This document shows, in pieces, positions 38,182-49,041 of a stretch of DNA of 64,000 bases. Under the pieces are notes generated by a model, which saw only the letters and a program-made list of their open reading frames with translations, did no database searches and was not told the origin of the DNA. Within the stretch, counting starts at the first letter, position 1. Each line of letters starts with the position of its first letter. Made by a program: the position numbers and the translations under genes. This DNA is from Eubacteriales bacterium (GTDB lineage: Bacteria > Bacillota > Clostridia > Peptostreptococcales > Anaerovoracaceae), in the NCBI GenBank assembly GCA_028692105.1, contig JAQUYC010000001.1, forward strand, positions 1-64,000, written 5' to 3'.

Positions 38182-41100
38182 TCAAAATATTCTTACTGCC
38201 TTACCGATATAAAACAGATATAGATAGGCTTCTTCCACCTTTATATTTCGAATCATTTCCAAGGCTTCCTTATAAAGACCGAGCTGCGGTCTGTAACCGT
38301 CAATGATTTTTTTCACTTCCTCTTCATTCTCTTTGTCAGGTATGTAATCAGATTTGTAATCCAGAAGAACATACTTTCCATCCTCTTCAAAATAGCAGTC
38401 TATCGTTCCCTGAATGATTATCTTTTCACCGGAAATCTCCTTCATCATGTTGAATGAAACTTCCTTATATATATTTCGGGCTTTGCCGGCTCGTTTTCCG
38501 ATTTCTGAATTCAGGAAGCCGATAATTTTCTCATATGATACGGCCTTAGCCTCTTCTGATGCTAATATCTCACGATTTATAAGATCTTTGACGAATGCTC
38601 CGACAACTTCTTTTTTTGCCTCCATGTTCTGAAAATCCATCTGCTCCATCACCTTATGCAAAATAATTCCTTTTTCTGCTCCGGTAAAATTATCTCTATC
38701 TTTTGTGAATTTCGGAGCTTCCAATACGGTGATTTCTTTTTGGGGTGCCTCTGTCATCTTAAGAGAACGGTTCTGATCATTAATCAGCTTACTTAATTCT
38801 GATACCGTAAATTTAGATTTCAGCTGCAGGGCTTCCTTGTGCGCATATTCGTGTCCCAGCCGTCTATTTATCTCCTGCTTCATATTAGAATGATCGACAA
38901 AATCCAGTTCTTCGTTAATCAGCCTGTAAATCAGCGCTTTACGCTGATCTGTTTTCTCTTGCCGAAAGCCGATATCTCTCCTGCTGAATTGCTTCACAAT
39001 GACCTTTGTATGTTCCAATGCAGGTATCAAGAAATCCATGTAAGACTTTGCTCCGGTAAAGTCTTCTCCTTTCACCGAATAAGCGTTTATTGTTTTCTCT
39101 ATATCCTTCATTGTTCCAAGCAGCATCAGCTTGTCCTTTGCCCTTGTAAAGGCTACGTAGAGAATACGAAGCTCTTCTGCCATTCCTTCTCTTCTTTTTT
39201 TCTGATCGATGGCAGTCTGAATCAAAGTCTTTCTGTAGCAGGAGTTTTCCTTATCAACAAACCTCATGCCCAAGCCGATCTCCTTATGCAGGCTTATCCG
39301 GTATGTATTGCTTTCTCTATTGAATCGTTTACCGAGTCCGCCGATTATAACCATCGGAAACTCGAGTCCTTTACTCTTGTGAATAGTCATTATCCTTACT
39401 ACATCGTCATTTTCTCCGATAAGTTTGACCTGACCCATGGGAATCTGACGCTTTTTAATTGCTTCAATATAATTGATGAAACTAAAAATGCCTTTCATCT
39501 GGCTGTTCTGAAACTGTACAGCCTTATCTGCCAGTGCTCTCAGATTCGCCTGTCTTTGACTTCCTCCGGGGATTGACCCAACGAACTCATAGTATCCTGT
39601 TTCACGAATCAGCATCCACAGAAAATCTTCAAGCGGCATCACTGAAGCTTCCTTTTTCCATTTGTTGATGCGACTCAATGCTGCTTCACACTTTTCCTTC
39701 AAAACAGCATCGGGTCCTTTTTCCGCATACCGTTGAAATGATTGATTATATGCTCCTTCTTTATCGTGAATACGGATTACAATCAGTTCCTCAATTGTAA
39801 AGCTGAAAACCGGCGACCGTAATATACTGAGTAAAGGAATATCCTGTTTCCGATTATCGATAACCCGAAGCAGATTCAGGAAGATTTCGATCTCAAGCGT
39901 ATCAAAATAACCGTCACCGGCGTCTACAAAGGAAGGAATTCCTTCTTTCATAAGAACTTCGTAGTAAATATCCGCATAGTTTTTTGCACTTCTGAGAAGA
40001 ACTACAATATCCTTATTGGTGATCGCTTTCTCCTGACTGCTTTTACTGTCGTAAATCATGCACCCTCTGAATTCGCTGATAATCTGCACAGCTGCATGAG
40101 CTTCCAGTTCTGCCCGTTTCATCTCCTTTATTTCATCATCAATAGATAAATCGTCAATCTGTTTTTCATCTACGATATGAAATTCGACCGGATAATCAAG
40201 TTCGCCTTCGTACGGTGCTCCCTGATAGAGCGCTGCATCAGCGCCATATTCCAGCCCTGCCATATCCTTATGCATTATTTGACTGAAAATATCATTAACA
40301 GCGGCTATAATTCGTCCTTTGCTTCTGAAATTCTTATTCAAATCAAGCTTGATATCATAATCATTATTGCTTTTCTTATATTCTTCATATTTACTTATGA
40401 AGATTTCCGGCTCAGCCAGCCGGAATTTGTATATGCTTTGTTTTACATCACCCACCATAAAAAGATTATTTTCTCTTTTAATCTTACTTATCAGCGTTTC
40501 CTGCACAATATTGCTGTCCTGGTATTCATCGATAAAAATGTAGTCGAATTTGTTACGATACTCGCAGGCAGCTGCTTCATTGGAAAGTACGGCGAGGGCG
40601 TAGTGTTCGATATCGTTGAAATCGATCAATCCCCTGTTCTGCTTCTTTTCTTTATAGAGCCTGTCAAATTCCTCCACTATATAACACAGGTAAAGGGCAT
40701 CTTTATGAGTCCTGTTCAAGTCAGAGACATAAGATTCCAAAGGTCTTGCAAAGTACTGAGACACAAGCTTTTTTATAATAGATTTTCCCTGTTCACGAAG
40801 AGAAGCTATGGTTTCTTTTATCTCTTCATAGCTCTCTTTATCGTCCCTAGAAGCTGTATACCTCTGAAATTCCACCCCGGATATCATTGTTCCAAATTCG
40901 TCAAAAGGCAGAGTTTCAAATCCACTGCACAGTTTTTTTACTGTTTCTGCTTCAATCCTGCATTTTGGAATCAGACTTGATATGCCGTGGTTTTCCAGAA
41001 ACTCCTCTGCTTTATTAAAGCAATTTTCGGCAAGAGACAGGCTGCGTGCAATCTCGCCCTTTATTTCCCGAAAGGCAGCGCTTTTCTCAAAATCCTCCTT

Positions 41101-41715
41101 CGTACATGACAGCTCTTCAGCATTCTTTCTCAGCCATTTAAAGGAATCGGGTATGCTCTGTACAAAACGGTGTGCTTCAAAGATCATTTCCTTCACGGCT
41201 TCATCATTTTTTGTAAGTGCATATTTATTCAAAAATTCAAGAAAATCCTGACTTCGGGATTCGAACATGTTGCTGAACAGCTGTTCCATCGCCTCGGCTT
41301 GCAGGATCGTCTTCTGTGCTTCATCACATATTTTAAAATCGGGTTCAATATCAATCAGATAAAAATACCTTCTGATCACCTCCATTGAGAAAGCATGAAA
41401 TGTACTGATATTAGTCCTGTGAATCATGTTGAGCTGTTCTCTCAGAAAGGATACGTTCCGGGATGATTGGCTTTCCTCCCTTTGTCCTTCTAATGAATTT
41501 GATATTGCAGCAACGATCTTTTCCCGCATTTCTGATGCGGCAGCGTTGCTGAATGTTACGATCAGCATGCGGTCAAGGGGGATATGATCCCGGATGATCA
41601 GCTGTTTTATCCTTTCAACAAGGACAGCTGTTTTTCCTGATCCGGCGGCGGCAGAAACAAGTATATTCTTTTCTCTGATTTCTATAGCTTCTTTTTGTTC
41701 TTTCGTCCATTTCAT
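38182..41715 (-). CDS. addA: ATP-dependent helicase/nuclease subunit A (AddA)
   Basis: MKWTKEQKEAIEIREKNILVSAAAGSGKTAVLVERI; GLIDFNDIEHYAL; IFIDEYQDSN; C-terminal nuclease YVLLDYKSDYIP. Likely start at 41715. Confidence 0.93.
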   Translation of the reverse strand: MKWTKEQKEAIEIREKNILVSAAAGSGKTAVLVERIKQLIIRDHIPLDRMLIVTFSNAAASEMREKIVAAISNSLEGQREESQSSRNVSFLREQLNMIHRTNISTFHAFSMEVIRRYFYLIDIEPDFKICDEAQKTILQAEAMEQLFSNMFESRSQDFLEFLNKYALTKNDEAVKEMIFEAHRFVQSIPDSFKWLRKNAEELSCTKEDFEKSAAFREIKGEIARSLSLAENCFNKAEEFLENHGISSLIPKCRIEAETVKKLCSGFETLPFDEFGTMISGVEFQRYTASRDDKESYEEIKETIASLREQGKSIIKKLVSQYFARPLESYVSDLNRTHKDALYLCYIVEEFDRLYKEKKQNRGLIDFNDIEHYALAVLSNEAAACEYRNKFDYIFIDEYQDSNIVQETLISKIKRENNLFMVGDVKQSIYKFRLAEPEIFISKYEEYKKSNNDYDIKLDLNKNFRSKGRIIAAVNDIFSQIMHKDMAGLEYGADAALYQGAPYEGELDYPVEFHIVDEKQIDDLSIDDEIKEMKRAELEAHAAVQIISEFRGCMIYDSKSSQEKAITNKDIVVLLRSAKNYADIYYEVLMKEGIPSFVDAGDGYFDTLEIEIFLNLLRVIDNRKQDIPLLSILRSPVFSFTIEELIVIRIHDKEGAYNQSFQRYAEKGPDAVLKEKCEAALSRINKWKKEASVMPLEDFLWMLIRETGYYEFVGSIPGGSQRQANLRALADKAVQFQNSQMKGIFSFINYIEAIKKRQIPMGQVKLIGENDDVVRIMTIHKSKGLEFPMVIIGGLGKRFNRESNTYRISLHKEIGLGMRFVDKENSCYRKTLIQTAIDQKKRREGMAEELRILYVAFTRAKDKLMLLGTMKDIEKTINAYSVKGEDFTGAKSYMDFLIPALEHTKVIVKQFSRRDIGFRQEKTDQRKALIYRLINEELDFVDHSNMKQEINRRLGHEYAHKEALQLKSKFTVSELSKLINDQNRSLKMTEAPQKEITVLEAPKFTKDRDNFTGAEKGIILHKVMEQMDFQNMEAKKEVVGAFVKDLINREILASEEAKAVSYEKIIGFLNSEIGKRAGKARNIYKEVSFNMMKEISGEKIIIQGTIDCYFEEDGKYVLLDYKSDYIPDKENEEEVKKIIDGYRPQLGLYKEALEMIRNIKVEEAYLYLFYIGKAVRIF

Positions 41716-41746
41716 TTCGTCACCGTTTAACACAGATTTTTGTAGT

Positions 41747-43369
41747 TTAAATCAGTTTGAGTTTCTTCAACAGCACTGAAAGCTTTTCGCCCTTCGGCAG
41801 AAGTTTGATCTCGTGCGCCCCAATAGCACTTGTTTTTAAAAGCATTATACCGTAAACTGCAGCCCCGGCACTGATTGCCAATACGCTTGATAAACTGTTT
41901 CCTAATACATTTCTGCAGGGATAATATACCACAAGTACGGCAGCAGTCATTATTACCCCGGAAATAAGCGGTTTTAAGAAGGATAACGTTATATCGAATT
42001 TTGTGCCTGTATACTTCTTAACAGCCAGGAAATTGTAGAGCCCGATTACACCATATGCAACAGAGCTCCCAATAGCTGCGCCTTGTACGTTCAGTTCGGG
42101 AATCGCGGTAAGCACATATGTCAGAACTACTTTCACCAGAATTCCCGCACCTAGGGCGGCTACCGTCACATACGGTCTTCCCAAGCCCTGCAGAATACCT
42201 GCCATGGTTTGAGCAATAGTAAGGAATACAACACCGGCTGCCAGAATGAACAGGCTTGATGCGGCACTTGACGCACTCGCTGCCTGCATCGGATACAGCA
42301 GCAGCATTATCGGTTCTGAAAGTGCCATAAGCCCAAATGTACAGGGAACTCCAATGAGCATTGACGTGCGCAGCCCGAGTCTGATATTCATATCTAAAAA
42401 ATCATTGTCCTTTGTGCTGTTAGCGGCTGCAATAGCCGGAACCATGCTCAAGGCAACGCTTAATGCAAGGGCCATAGGGATATTGATAACCGGTCCTGCC
42501 ATTCCGGTAAGCTGTCCATAAAGTGAATTTGCATTTTCCTGGCTGAAACCCACATCCTGAAGCCTTCGCATTACAATAGTGACATCCACGATATTCATTA
42601 TGGGCAAAATCGAAACGCCGATTGTAATCGGGATTGAAATCGCAGCAAGAGTTCCGATGATTTTTCCGGCACTTTCTTTTTCAGGTGAGCTGTTATTGTT
42701 GATTTCCCGATGCAGCCTGACTCGTTTTTTGTAGTAAATCACTGCCAATATAGCAACACCTGCTATGGGACCGATACTTGTCCCGATAGTAGCACCGGCT
42801 GCCGCGTATTCGACTCCCATTGGAAGCAGTACGATTGCAAGGGTCAGCCCGACTGCGACTCTTACAGCTTGCTCGACCAATTGTGATACTGCTGTAGGCT
42901 CCATTTGCTGCAATCCCTGAAAATACCCTCTGAAAACAGCCATGATCGGCACAAAAAGAAGTGCAGGTGCAATGGTAATCATGGCATAATAAGCGCCGGG
43001 ATTTTTTAAGGTAGTTACTATGTATTCCGCTCCAAAGAAAAATATGCAGAATGCAACGATACCCAATGCAAACATCAGGATAAAAGATAATCTGAAAACA
43101 CGGAATGCTTCCGAATGTCTGCCTAAAGCAACCCGTTCAGACGTCATCTTTGAAATGGCGGCGGGAGCTCCGTTAGTAGAAAACACCAGAAGAAATACAT
43201 AGATAGGATATGCTGTCTGATAATACCCCATACCCTCATCGCCTATAATATTACCAAGGGGGATCCGGAAAATCGCTCCCATAACTTGGACCAATAATCC
43301 TGCCACCCCTAAAACCGCAGCTCCCCTTACAAATGTTTTTTTGCTCATAATCCCTCCCGAACCTGCCAT
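41747..43369 (-). CDS. Polysaccharide/lipid flippase, SpoVB/MurJ-like (MOP superfamily)
   Basis: 14-TM-like; RGAAVLGVAGLLVQVMGAIFRIPLGNIIGDEGMGYYQTAYPIY typical of the SpoVB family. Confidence 0.9.
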   Translation of the reverse strand: MAGSGGIMSKKTFVRGAAVLGVAGLLVQVMGAIFRIPLGNIIGDEGMGYYQTAYPIYVFLLVFSTNGAPAAISKMTSERVALGRHSEAFRVFRLSFILMFALGIVAFCIFFFGAEYIVTTLKNPGAYYAMITIAPALLFVPIMAVFRGYFQGLQQMEPTAVSQLVEQAVRVAVGLTLAIVLLPMGVEYAAAGATIGTSIGPIAGVAILAVIYYKKRVRLHREINNNSSPEKESAGKIIGTLAAISIPITIGVSILPIMNIVDVTIVMRRLQDVGFSQENANSLYGQLTGMAGPVINIPMALALSVALSMVPAIAAANSTKDNDFLDMNIRLGLRTSMLIGVPCTFGLMALSEPIMLLLYPMQAASASSAASSLFILAAGVVFLTIAQTMAGILQGLGRPYVTVAALGAGILVKVVLTYVLTAIPELNVQGAAIGSSVAYGVIGLYNFLAVKKYTGTKFDITLSFLKPLISGVIMTAAVLVVYYPCRNVLGNSLSSVLAISAGAAVYGIMLLKTSAIGAHEIKLLPKGEKLSVLLKKLKLI

Positions 43370-43502
43370 TTTTACATTCCTTTCTATTATACCAAATTTT
43401 TAATCAGTTCTATATATTTAATTTCTTGAATTTGATATAATTAAGCGTATTGCATATGGATCTGTTTATAAACGGACAGAATGTTAAGGAGTGTTTTGAA
43501 TA

Positions 43503-45047
43503 ATGAAATTAAGTACAAGGCCAAATCTATTAATGATCCTTGATGGCTATGGTTCAAGTTCCTGCTATCATGGAAATGCTATATATCAAGCAAATAAAAA
43601 AAATATCGACCGGCTGTTCGAAAAATATCCAAACACCATTATTGAAGCGAGCGGACTATCTGTTGGACTTCCGGAAGGACAGATGGGAAATTCTGAAGTC
43701 GGTCATCTTAATATAGGTGCAGGCCGTATCGTCTTTCAGGAGCTGACGAGAATCACAAAGGATATAGAAGATGGTCTTTTCTTTCATAATACTGCTTTGG
43801 AAAAGGCTGTCGATCATGCCTTGGCAAACAACTCAGCATTGCATTTGCTGGGGCTTCTTTCGGATGGAGGGGTACACAGCCATATTAATCACCTCTTTGC
43901 ATTGATTGATCTTGCGAAGCAGAAAGGCCTAAAAAAGCTCTATATCCACGCGCTGCTTGACGGAAGAGATGTGCAGCCCAGATGCGCAGCAACGTATATT
44001 GAAGTACTTGAAGCTTACTTAAAAAAGGCAGGAATAGGTAAGATCGCATTGATTTCAGGCAGATATTACGGTATGGACCGGGATAAACGCTGGGACAGGG
44101 TCCTTCAATTCTATAATGCAATAACACTTGGCGAAGGAGAAAAGGCAGAAAGTGCAGCTGCAGCTCTTGCAAATTCCTATAAGAGAGGCGACAATGACGA
44201 ATTTGTGATACCGACTCTGATATGCAAAGATAATAGCGGACCATTCACCGTTCAAGATAATGATGCAATAATAATGTTCAATTTCAGACCTGATAGGGCG
44301 AGAGAAATTACCCGATGCTTTGTAGATGAGAATTTTAACGGTTTCAACAGAACCAAGGTGATAAATAATTTATGTTACGTATGTATGACGCAGTACGATG
44401 CGGAAATGCCGAATGTTCATGTGGCTTATCCGCCTCAATCTTTGAAGAATACACTTGGCGAATATCTGTCAGAGCTGGGGCTTCGGCAGCTCAGAATAGC
44501 TGAAACAGAAAAATATGCACATGTCACTTTCTTCTTCAACGGAGGCATCGAAACACCGAACAACGGTGAAGACCGTGTTCTTATCCCCTCCCCTAAAGTG
44601 GCAACCTACGATCTTATGCCTGAAATGAGTGCATATCAAATCACAGATAAGGTTGTAGAGCTGATCAGTGAAAACAAATATGATGTAATCATATTGAATT
44701 ATGCTAATCCAGATATGGTTGGCCATACAGGCAATATCGATGCCTCAATAAACGCAATTGAAACACTGGACAAGTGCGTTCCCCGCGTCGTAGATGCAGT
44801 ATTGGATCAAGGGGGACAGGTGATTATAACCTCTGATCACGGAAATGCCGACTGTATGCTCGACAAATCCGGTCGTATGATTACAGCACATTCCTTAAAT
44901 CCCGTTCCTTTCCTTGTAATGGCTAATGAGCCGGTGGAACTTAGGAACGATGGGATATTGGCCGATATTACACCGACCCTTCTGGATCTTATGGGAGTCG
45001 AAAAGCCTGCAGAAATGACCGGCCGCAGCCTGCTTATCCGCAAATAA
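43503..45047 (+). CDS. gpmI: 2,3-bisphosphoglycerate-independent phosphoglycerate mutase
   Basis: GQMGNSEVGHLNIGAGRIVFQ, HALLDGRDVQPRCA, GRYYGMDRDKRWDRV, ITSDHGNADCM. Confidence 0.97.
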   Translation: MKLSTRPNLLMILDGYGSSSCYHGNAIYQANKKNIDRLFEKYPNTIIEASGLSVGLPEGQMGNSEVGHLNIGAGRIVFQELTRITKDIEDGLFFHNTALEKAVDHALANNSALHLLGLLSDGGVHSHINHLFALIDLAKQKGLKKLYIHALLDGRDVQPRCAATYIEVLEAYLKKAGIGKIALISGRYYGMDRDKRWDRVLQFYNAITLGEGEKAESAAAALANSYKRGDNDEFVIPTLICKDNSGPFTVQDNDAIIMFNFRPDRAREITRCFVDENFNGFNRTKVINNLCYVCMTQYDAEMPNVHVAYPPQSLKNTLGEYLSELGLRQLRIAETEKYAHVTFFFNGGIETPNNGEDRVLIPSPKVATYDLMPEMSAYQITDKVVELISENKYDVIILNYANPDMVGHTGNIDASINAIETLDKCVPRVVDAVLDQGGQVIITSDHGNADCMLDKSGRMITAHSLNPVPFLVMANEPVELRNDGILADITPTLLDLMGVEKPAEMTGRSLLIRK

Positions 45048-45164
45048 ACACCTCTTAAACATACATCTGTTACAAACATGGCACCTGCCGGATGTATTTT
45101 CTACGGAACACGGTCGCTTTACATAGCCAATCATCTCTCGGTCTTTGGCCTTCGGTCTGTGGCC

Positions 45165-46811
45165 TTATGCGTACACATCCCAGAATCGCGGCTTTTTATT
45201 AAGCATCTCCTTGAATGTCTGTATGATCTCTAAAGTTTCATCAATAAAATATGGTCTTGCAACATTTCCGTCAGCATCCCAGTCACAGCCGTCCCACCAG
45301 ACAGCCGCCTTGATTTCGGGATAGCTGTCGATATGCTCAAACATATTTTTGATCCACTGATTCTTGTCTCCTCCAACACTGCTGGAAGCAAATTCGGTGA
45401 TCATCATCGGATGTCTGTACCGGTTCGTGTATTCTGCATACAGAGTGTCATAAAGATCAGCAAATTCGATCCATTTTTCATCGGGATAATAAGTCCCTGT
45501 ATTGTAGGCTGTCAAGCCAACGATGTCTACATATTCGTCACCGGGGTAATACATCAGCTCATGATTCCATTGGAAATCAGGGAAAGACTTTCCGTTCGGG
45601 TTCCAGATCCATATTACATTGTCTGCTCCGGCATCTTCAAATATTTTGTAAATATATCGATAGAACGCCTTAAAAATTTCTGTATCCTTTGAGGTGTTGT
45701 ATCCTGAGTACGGACACCAGTCTCCGTTCATCTCATTTCCTAAGCGAAACAGTACAGGATGCTTAAAATCGCTGATCGTTTTTGCATAGTTTTTCAAAAA
45801 TTCATCGTAATCCCCATCCAGAACAGAGTAAACCATGTTGCTTTCTCCGTTACCTGCCGGAATCGTTTGAAGAGTCAGTTCCAGTGTCTTGTTATGTTTA
45901 TAGGTATTTTGCAGCCGGTATTCCAGGTCCGGATGTTTGTATGTATTATTAATATTCGTATAGTTGAGCAGGATCGGGAAAGTATAATCCATCTCCTTTT
46001 CCAGATAATTCATCTGATTAAAATCATCCGGAGCCTTAGGTTGGAACAGCCCCCATTTCAGAGTACTGTCAGGCCCAAAAAAGTCATTGTAAAAGTCTAA
46101 AGTTTCTTTGTTCCATCCTCGTTCTTCAGCAGGGATCGGATTCGCCTGCCTCATATATGCATCTTTTGTCGGCGTAAAGATATTAAAATTATTGATCAGA
46201 TAATCATATCCTCCGTTCATATTTAAGGGGTCCGTTGATTTTACGAATATAGTATAAACCTCCCTTGTTCCGGACAATATTTCTATTGATGCATAATAGT
46301 TTTTATCGTTTTCAATTCCGCTAAGCTTTTGTCTTGACCATTGCAGGATGTGAACTGATTTTCCGCTGACCGCAGTACGCGTTTCGAATTCTTTAGTATG
46401 ATCCACCGTATTCGATATGAATTTGTTTGAGTAGTTTATATAAGCCTCCTGGCTTATGTTATCAGGCAAAACATCCTTATATATTTCAATGCGTTTCTGA
46501 TCGTTTTCAAGAACTGCCAAAATTCCCGAATAAGACATGTCAATCTGCATGCCTTGATCTACAAAGAGAGAATAACCATGTACATAGTTTGAAAAAACGC
46601 TGTAATCCCCTTCGTTGTCCATTCGATATAAGTCTTTGACAGCAGCAGCTTCCATCTCCAACGCCTCTGCTCCGGTCTTCTGATCCATTTCCGACTCTTG
46701 AATTGCGGCTTTCTGCTCCGATTCCAATGCATATGAGATGTTCGTTATTCCGGGCAGCAATCCCAGACATAATCCAAGGCATATAATTTCTGCTATGATT
46801 TTTTTCCTCAC
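45165..46811 (-). CDS. Secreted glycoside hydrolase, GH26 mannanase-like
   Basis: Signal peptide; FRLGNEMNGDWCPYSGYNTSKDTEIFKAFYRYIYKIFEDAGADNVIWIWNPN and MMITEFASSSVGG. Confidence 0.75.
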   Translation of the reverse strand: MRKKIIAEIICLGLCLGLLPGITNISYALESEQKAAIQESEMDQKTGAEALEMEAAAVKDLYRMDNEGDYSVFSNYVHGYSLFVDQGMQIDMSYSGILAVLENDQKRIEIYKDVLPDNISQEAYINYSNKFISNTVDHTKEFETRTAVSGKSVHILQWSRQKLSGIENDKNYYASIEILSGTREVYTIFVKSTDPLNMNGGYDYLINNFNIFTPTKDAYMRQANPIPAEERGWNKETLDFYNDFFGPDSTLKWGLFQPKAPDDFNQMNYLEKEMDYTFPILLNYTNINNTYKHPDLEYRLQNTYKHNKTLELTLQTIPAGNGESNMVYSVLDGDYDEFLKNYAKTISDFKHPVLFRLGNEMNGDWCPYSGYNTSKDTEIFKAFYRYIYKIFEDAGADNVIWIWNPNGKSFPDFQWNHELMYYPGDEYVDIVGLTAYNTGTYYPDEKWIEFADLYDTLYAEYTNRYRHPMMITEFASSSVGGDKNQWIKNMFEHIDSYPEIKAAVWWDGCDWDADGNVARPYFIDETLEIIQTFKEMLNKKPRFWDVYA

Positions 46812-46826
46812 GGTATCAGTCCCTTT

Positions 46827-47345
46827 CTAGTTTTCAATTCCTGTTCGTGCATTAACTCCTGAATTATAATAGTGCTTGACTTCCTTCATCTCAGTAACAA
46901 GTTCAGCCCTGTCGAGTATTTCCTGAGGTGCATAACGGCCTGTCAAAATCACTTCTGTTTTCTCCGGTTTTAAATCAAGTACAGTCAGCACTTCTGACAC
47001 CGAAATCAGATTAAAAAATAAAGCTGTATTGATCTCATCCATGACCACCAGATCATATTCTCCGGAAGCAAGTATCATACGTATTCTCTCCAAGCCATGT
47101 ACTGCATCTGATACGTTCTTCTCAGTCGGAGCTCCCTTGATAAAACTGGAGTCTCCAAATTGCTCTAATGTAAATCCTGGGAGAAGCTGTGGGGCTTTTT
47201 TTTCGCTGTATTCCTGCCCCTTCATAAACTGTCCGAAAAACACCTTATTGCCTGCACACACAGCTCTTAGTGATATTCCAAGTGCGGCTGTGGTTTTTCC
47301 CTTCCCGTTGCCGGTGTAGACTTGAATGCATCCTTTCTCAAGCAT
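46827..47345 (-). CDS. cobO: Cob(I)yrinic acid a,c-diamide adenosyltransferase
   Basis: GCIQVYTGNGKGKTTAALGISLRAVCAGNKVFFGQFMKG; VMDEINTAL; LTGRYAPQEILDRAELVTEM. Confidence 0.95.
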   Translation of the reverse strand: MLEKGCIQVYTGNGKGKTTAALGISLRAVCAGNKVFFGQFMKGQEYSEKKAPQLLPGFTLEQFGDSSFIKGAPTEKNVSDAVHGLERIRMILASGEYDLVVMDEINTALFFNLISVSEVLTVLDLKPEKTEVILTGRYAPQEILDRAELVTEMKEVKHYYNSGVNARTGIEN

Positions 47346-47373
47346 CTGTTCTCTCCTCCTTGATGTAATGCTC

Positions 47374-49041
47374 CTATACAGCCGATGAGCGGAGTCCTTT
47401 CTTCTTTTTCACGATCTCTTCAGCAACTCTGATGCCATCCACTGCAGCTGATACAATACCACCGGCATAACCCGCCCCTTCGCCAGAAGGGTATATTCCT
47501 TTTATTTGGCTCATCAAGTCACCGTCTCTAAGAATCCTGACCGGCGAGGAGCTTCTTGTCTCCACTCCAGTCATAACCGAATCCCCCCAATCGAAACCTT
47601 GCAGTTTTCTTCCGAAAACCGGTATGGCTTCCCTCATCGCTTCAACAGCAAAATCCGGGAGGCATGCGGTAAGGTCTGTCCAGGTTATTCCCGGTTTATA
47701 AGTAGGTTCCGGCAAAGCATGTTCCCATTTATGATCACCGGGATCATCAAAAGCTGATGAACCTTGCAGAAAATCTTTCAACCTTTGTGCAGGTGCATTA
47801 TAATTTCTTCCCCCGGCCTGAAATGCAAGCCTCTCATATCGTTCCTGAAATGCAATTCCTGCCAGCGTCGAAGTGTCGGGGAAATCTTCTGTTCTCACAT
47901 CGACCAACAAGGCACTGTTTGAAAACAAGGAACCTCTGTTATGCAAACTCATACCGTTTGTTACTACAGTTCCTGCCTGTGAAGCTGCTCCGATAACGTA
48001 GCCTCCCGGGCACATGCAGAAAGTATATACCCCTCTTCCGTTTTTACAATGGTATGACAGTTTGTAATCTGCTGCGCCGAAATTATAATTCCTCCAATTT
48101 TTACCATACTGGGCTTCATTAACAAGACTCTGAGGATGTTCAATTCTTACCCCGACAGAAAACGGCTTTTGCACCATCGGAATACCTGTTTTGTCCAAAA
48201 GGCGAAACGTATCTCTTGCACTGTGTCCGATAGCCAATATCAGATCATCTGTTTCAATAATCCTGTCGTTATTAACTAAAATACCCCTGATTTGATTTCT
48301 ATCGTTTCCTTCCGATATATCAAGGCTGGTCAGCCTGCTTGAGAACAGGATTTCCCCACCGTTGTTTATAATCTTCTTTCTTATGTTCAAAACGATTCTT
48401 CTCAATACATCAGTTCCGATATGCGGTTTTTGTTTATATAGTATCTCCGGTGCGGCACCAGCTTCAACAAATTCCTCCAGTACCTTTCTCACGCGCGGAT
48501 CTCTGATCTGTGATGTAAGCTTACCGTCGGAAAACAGGCCTGCACCGCCTTCACCGAACTGCACATTCGATTCCGGATCAAGCAGCCCATCCTGCCAGAA
48601 GCGGTTAACATCCCGTATCCTCTCTTCAATGGGCTTTCCCCTTTCGATAATTATCGGCTCGTAGCCCAGTTCTGACAGTATCAGAGCAGCAAACATACCG
48701 CAAGGGCCAAACCCCGCAATCACCGGACGGTGTATCATAATCTCTTGTCCCTTTGTGATGGGAGCATAGCTCATCTCGGGTGTTCTCTCAAGCCTGATGT
48801 TTCTGTTTGTTTTCAAAAGTTGATTTTCGAGCTCCTCTGTTTTCTTATTTTGTAAATAAGGGATAAAATCCACAGAATAAACCATCTTTATATCCGACTT
48901 GTTTCTGGCATCGACAGACTCTTTAATCAACTGGTAGGATTCAATTTTCAATCCTCCTACTCCAAGTTTTTTTATTATGCGATCAGGAATAACATCCAAT
49001 TCCTCCCCGATATCGAGTTTTATCTCATGTATTCTCAACAT
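47374..49041 (-). CDS. NAD(FAD)-utilizing dehydrogenase-like flavoprotein
   Basis: PVIAGFGPCGMFAALILSELGYEPIIIERG; NVQFGEGGAGLFSDGKLTSQIRD; CMCPGGYVIGAAS. Confidence 0.88.
   Translation of the reverse strand: MLRIHEIKLDIGEELDVIPDRIIKKLGVGGLKIESYQLIKESVDARNKSDIKMVYSVDFIPYLQNKKTEELENQLLKTNRNIRLERTPEMSYAPITKGQEIMIHRPVIAGFGPCGMFAALILSELGYEPIIIERGKPIEERIRDVNRFWQDGLLDPESNVQFGEGGAGLFSDGKLTSQIRDPRVRKVLEEFVEAGAAPEILYKQKPHIGTDVLRRIVLNIRKKIINNGGEILFSSRLTSLDISEGNDRNQIRGILVNNDRIIETDDLILAIGHSARDTFRLLDKTGIPMVQKPFSVGVRIEHPQSLVNEAQYGKNWRNYNFGAADYKLSYHCKNGRGVYTFCMCPGGYVIGAASQAGTVVTNGMSLHNRGSLFSNSALLVDVRTEDFPDTSTLAGIAFQERYERLAFQAGGRNYNAPAQRLKDFLQGSSAFDDPGDHKWEHALPEPTYKPGITWTDLTACLPDFAVEAMREAIPVFGRKLQGFDWGDSVMTGVETRSSSPVRILRDGDLMSQIKGIYPSGEGAGYAGGIVSAAVDGIRVAEEIVKKKKGLRSSAV

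Noticed and set aside
38839-40980. 245-aa and 267-aa plus-strand ORFs antisense to addA
   Set aside because: Shadow ORFs opposite a canonical AddA; no motif or convincing start context.
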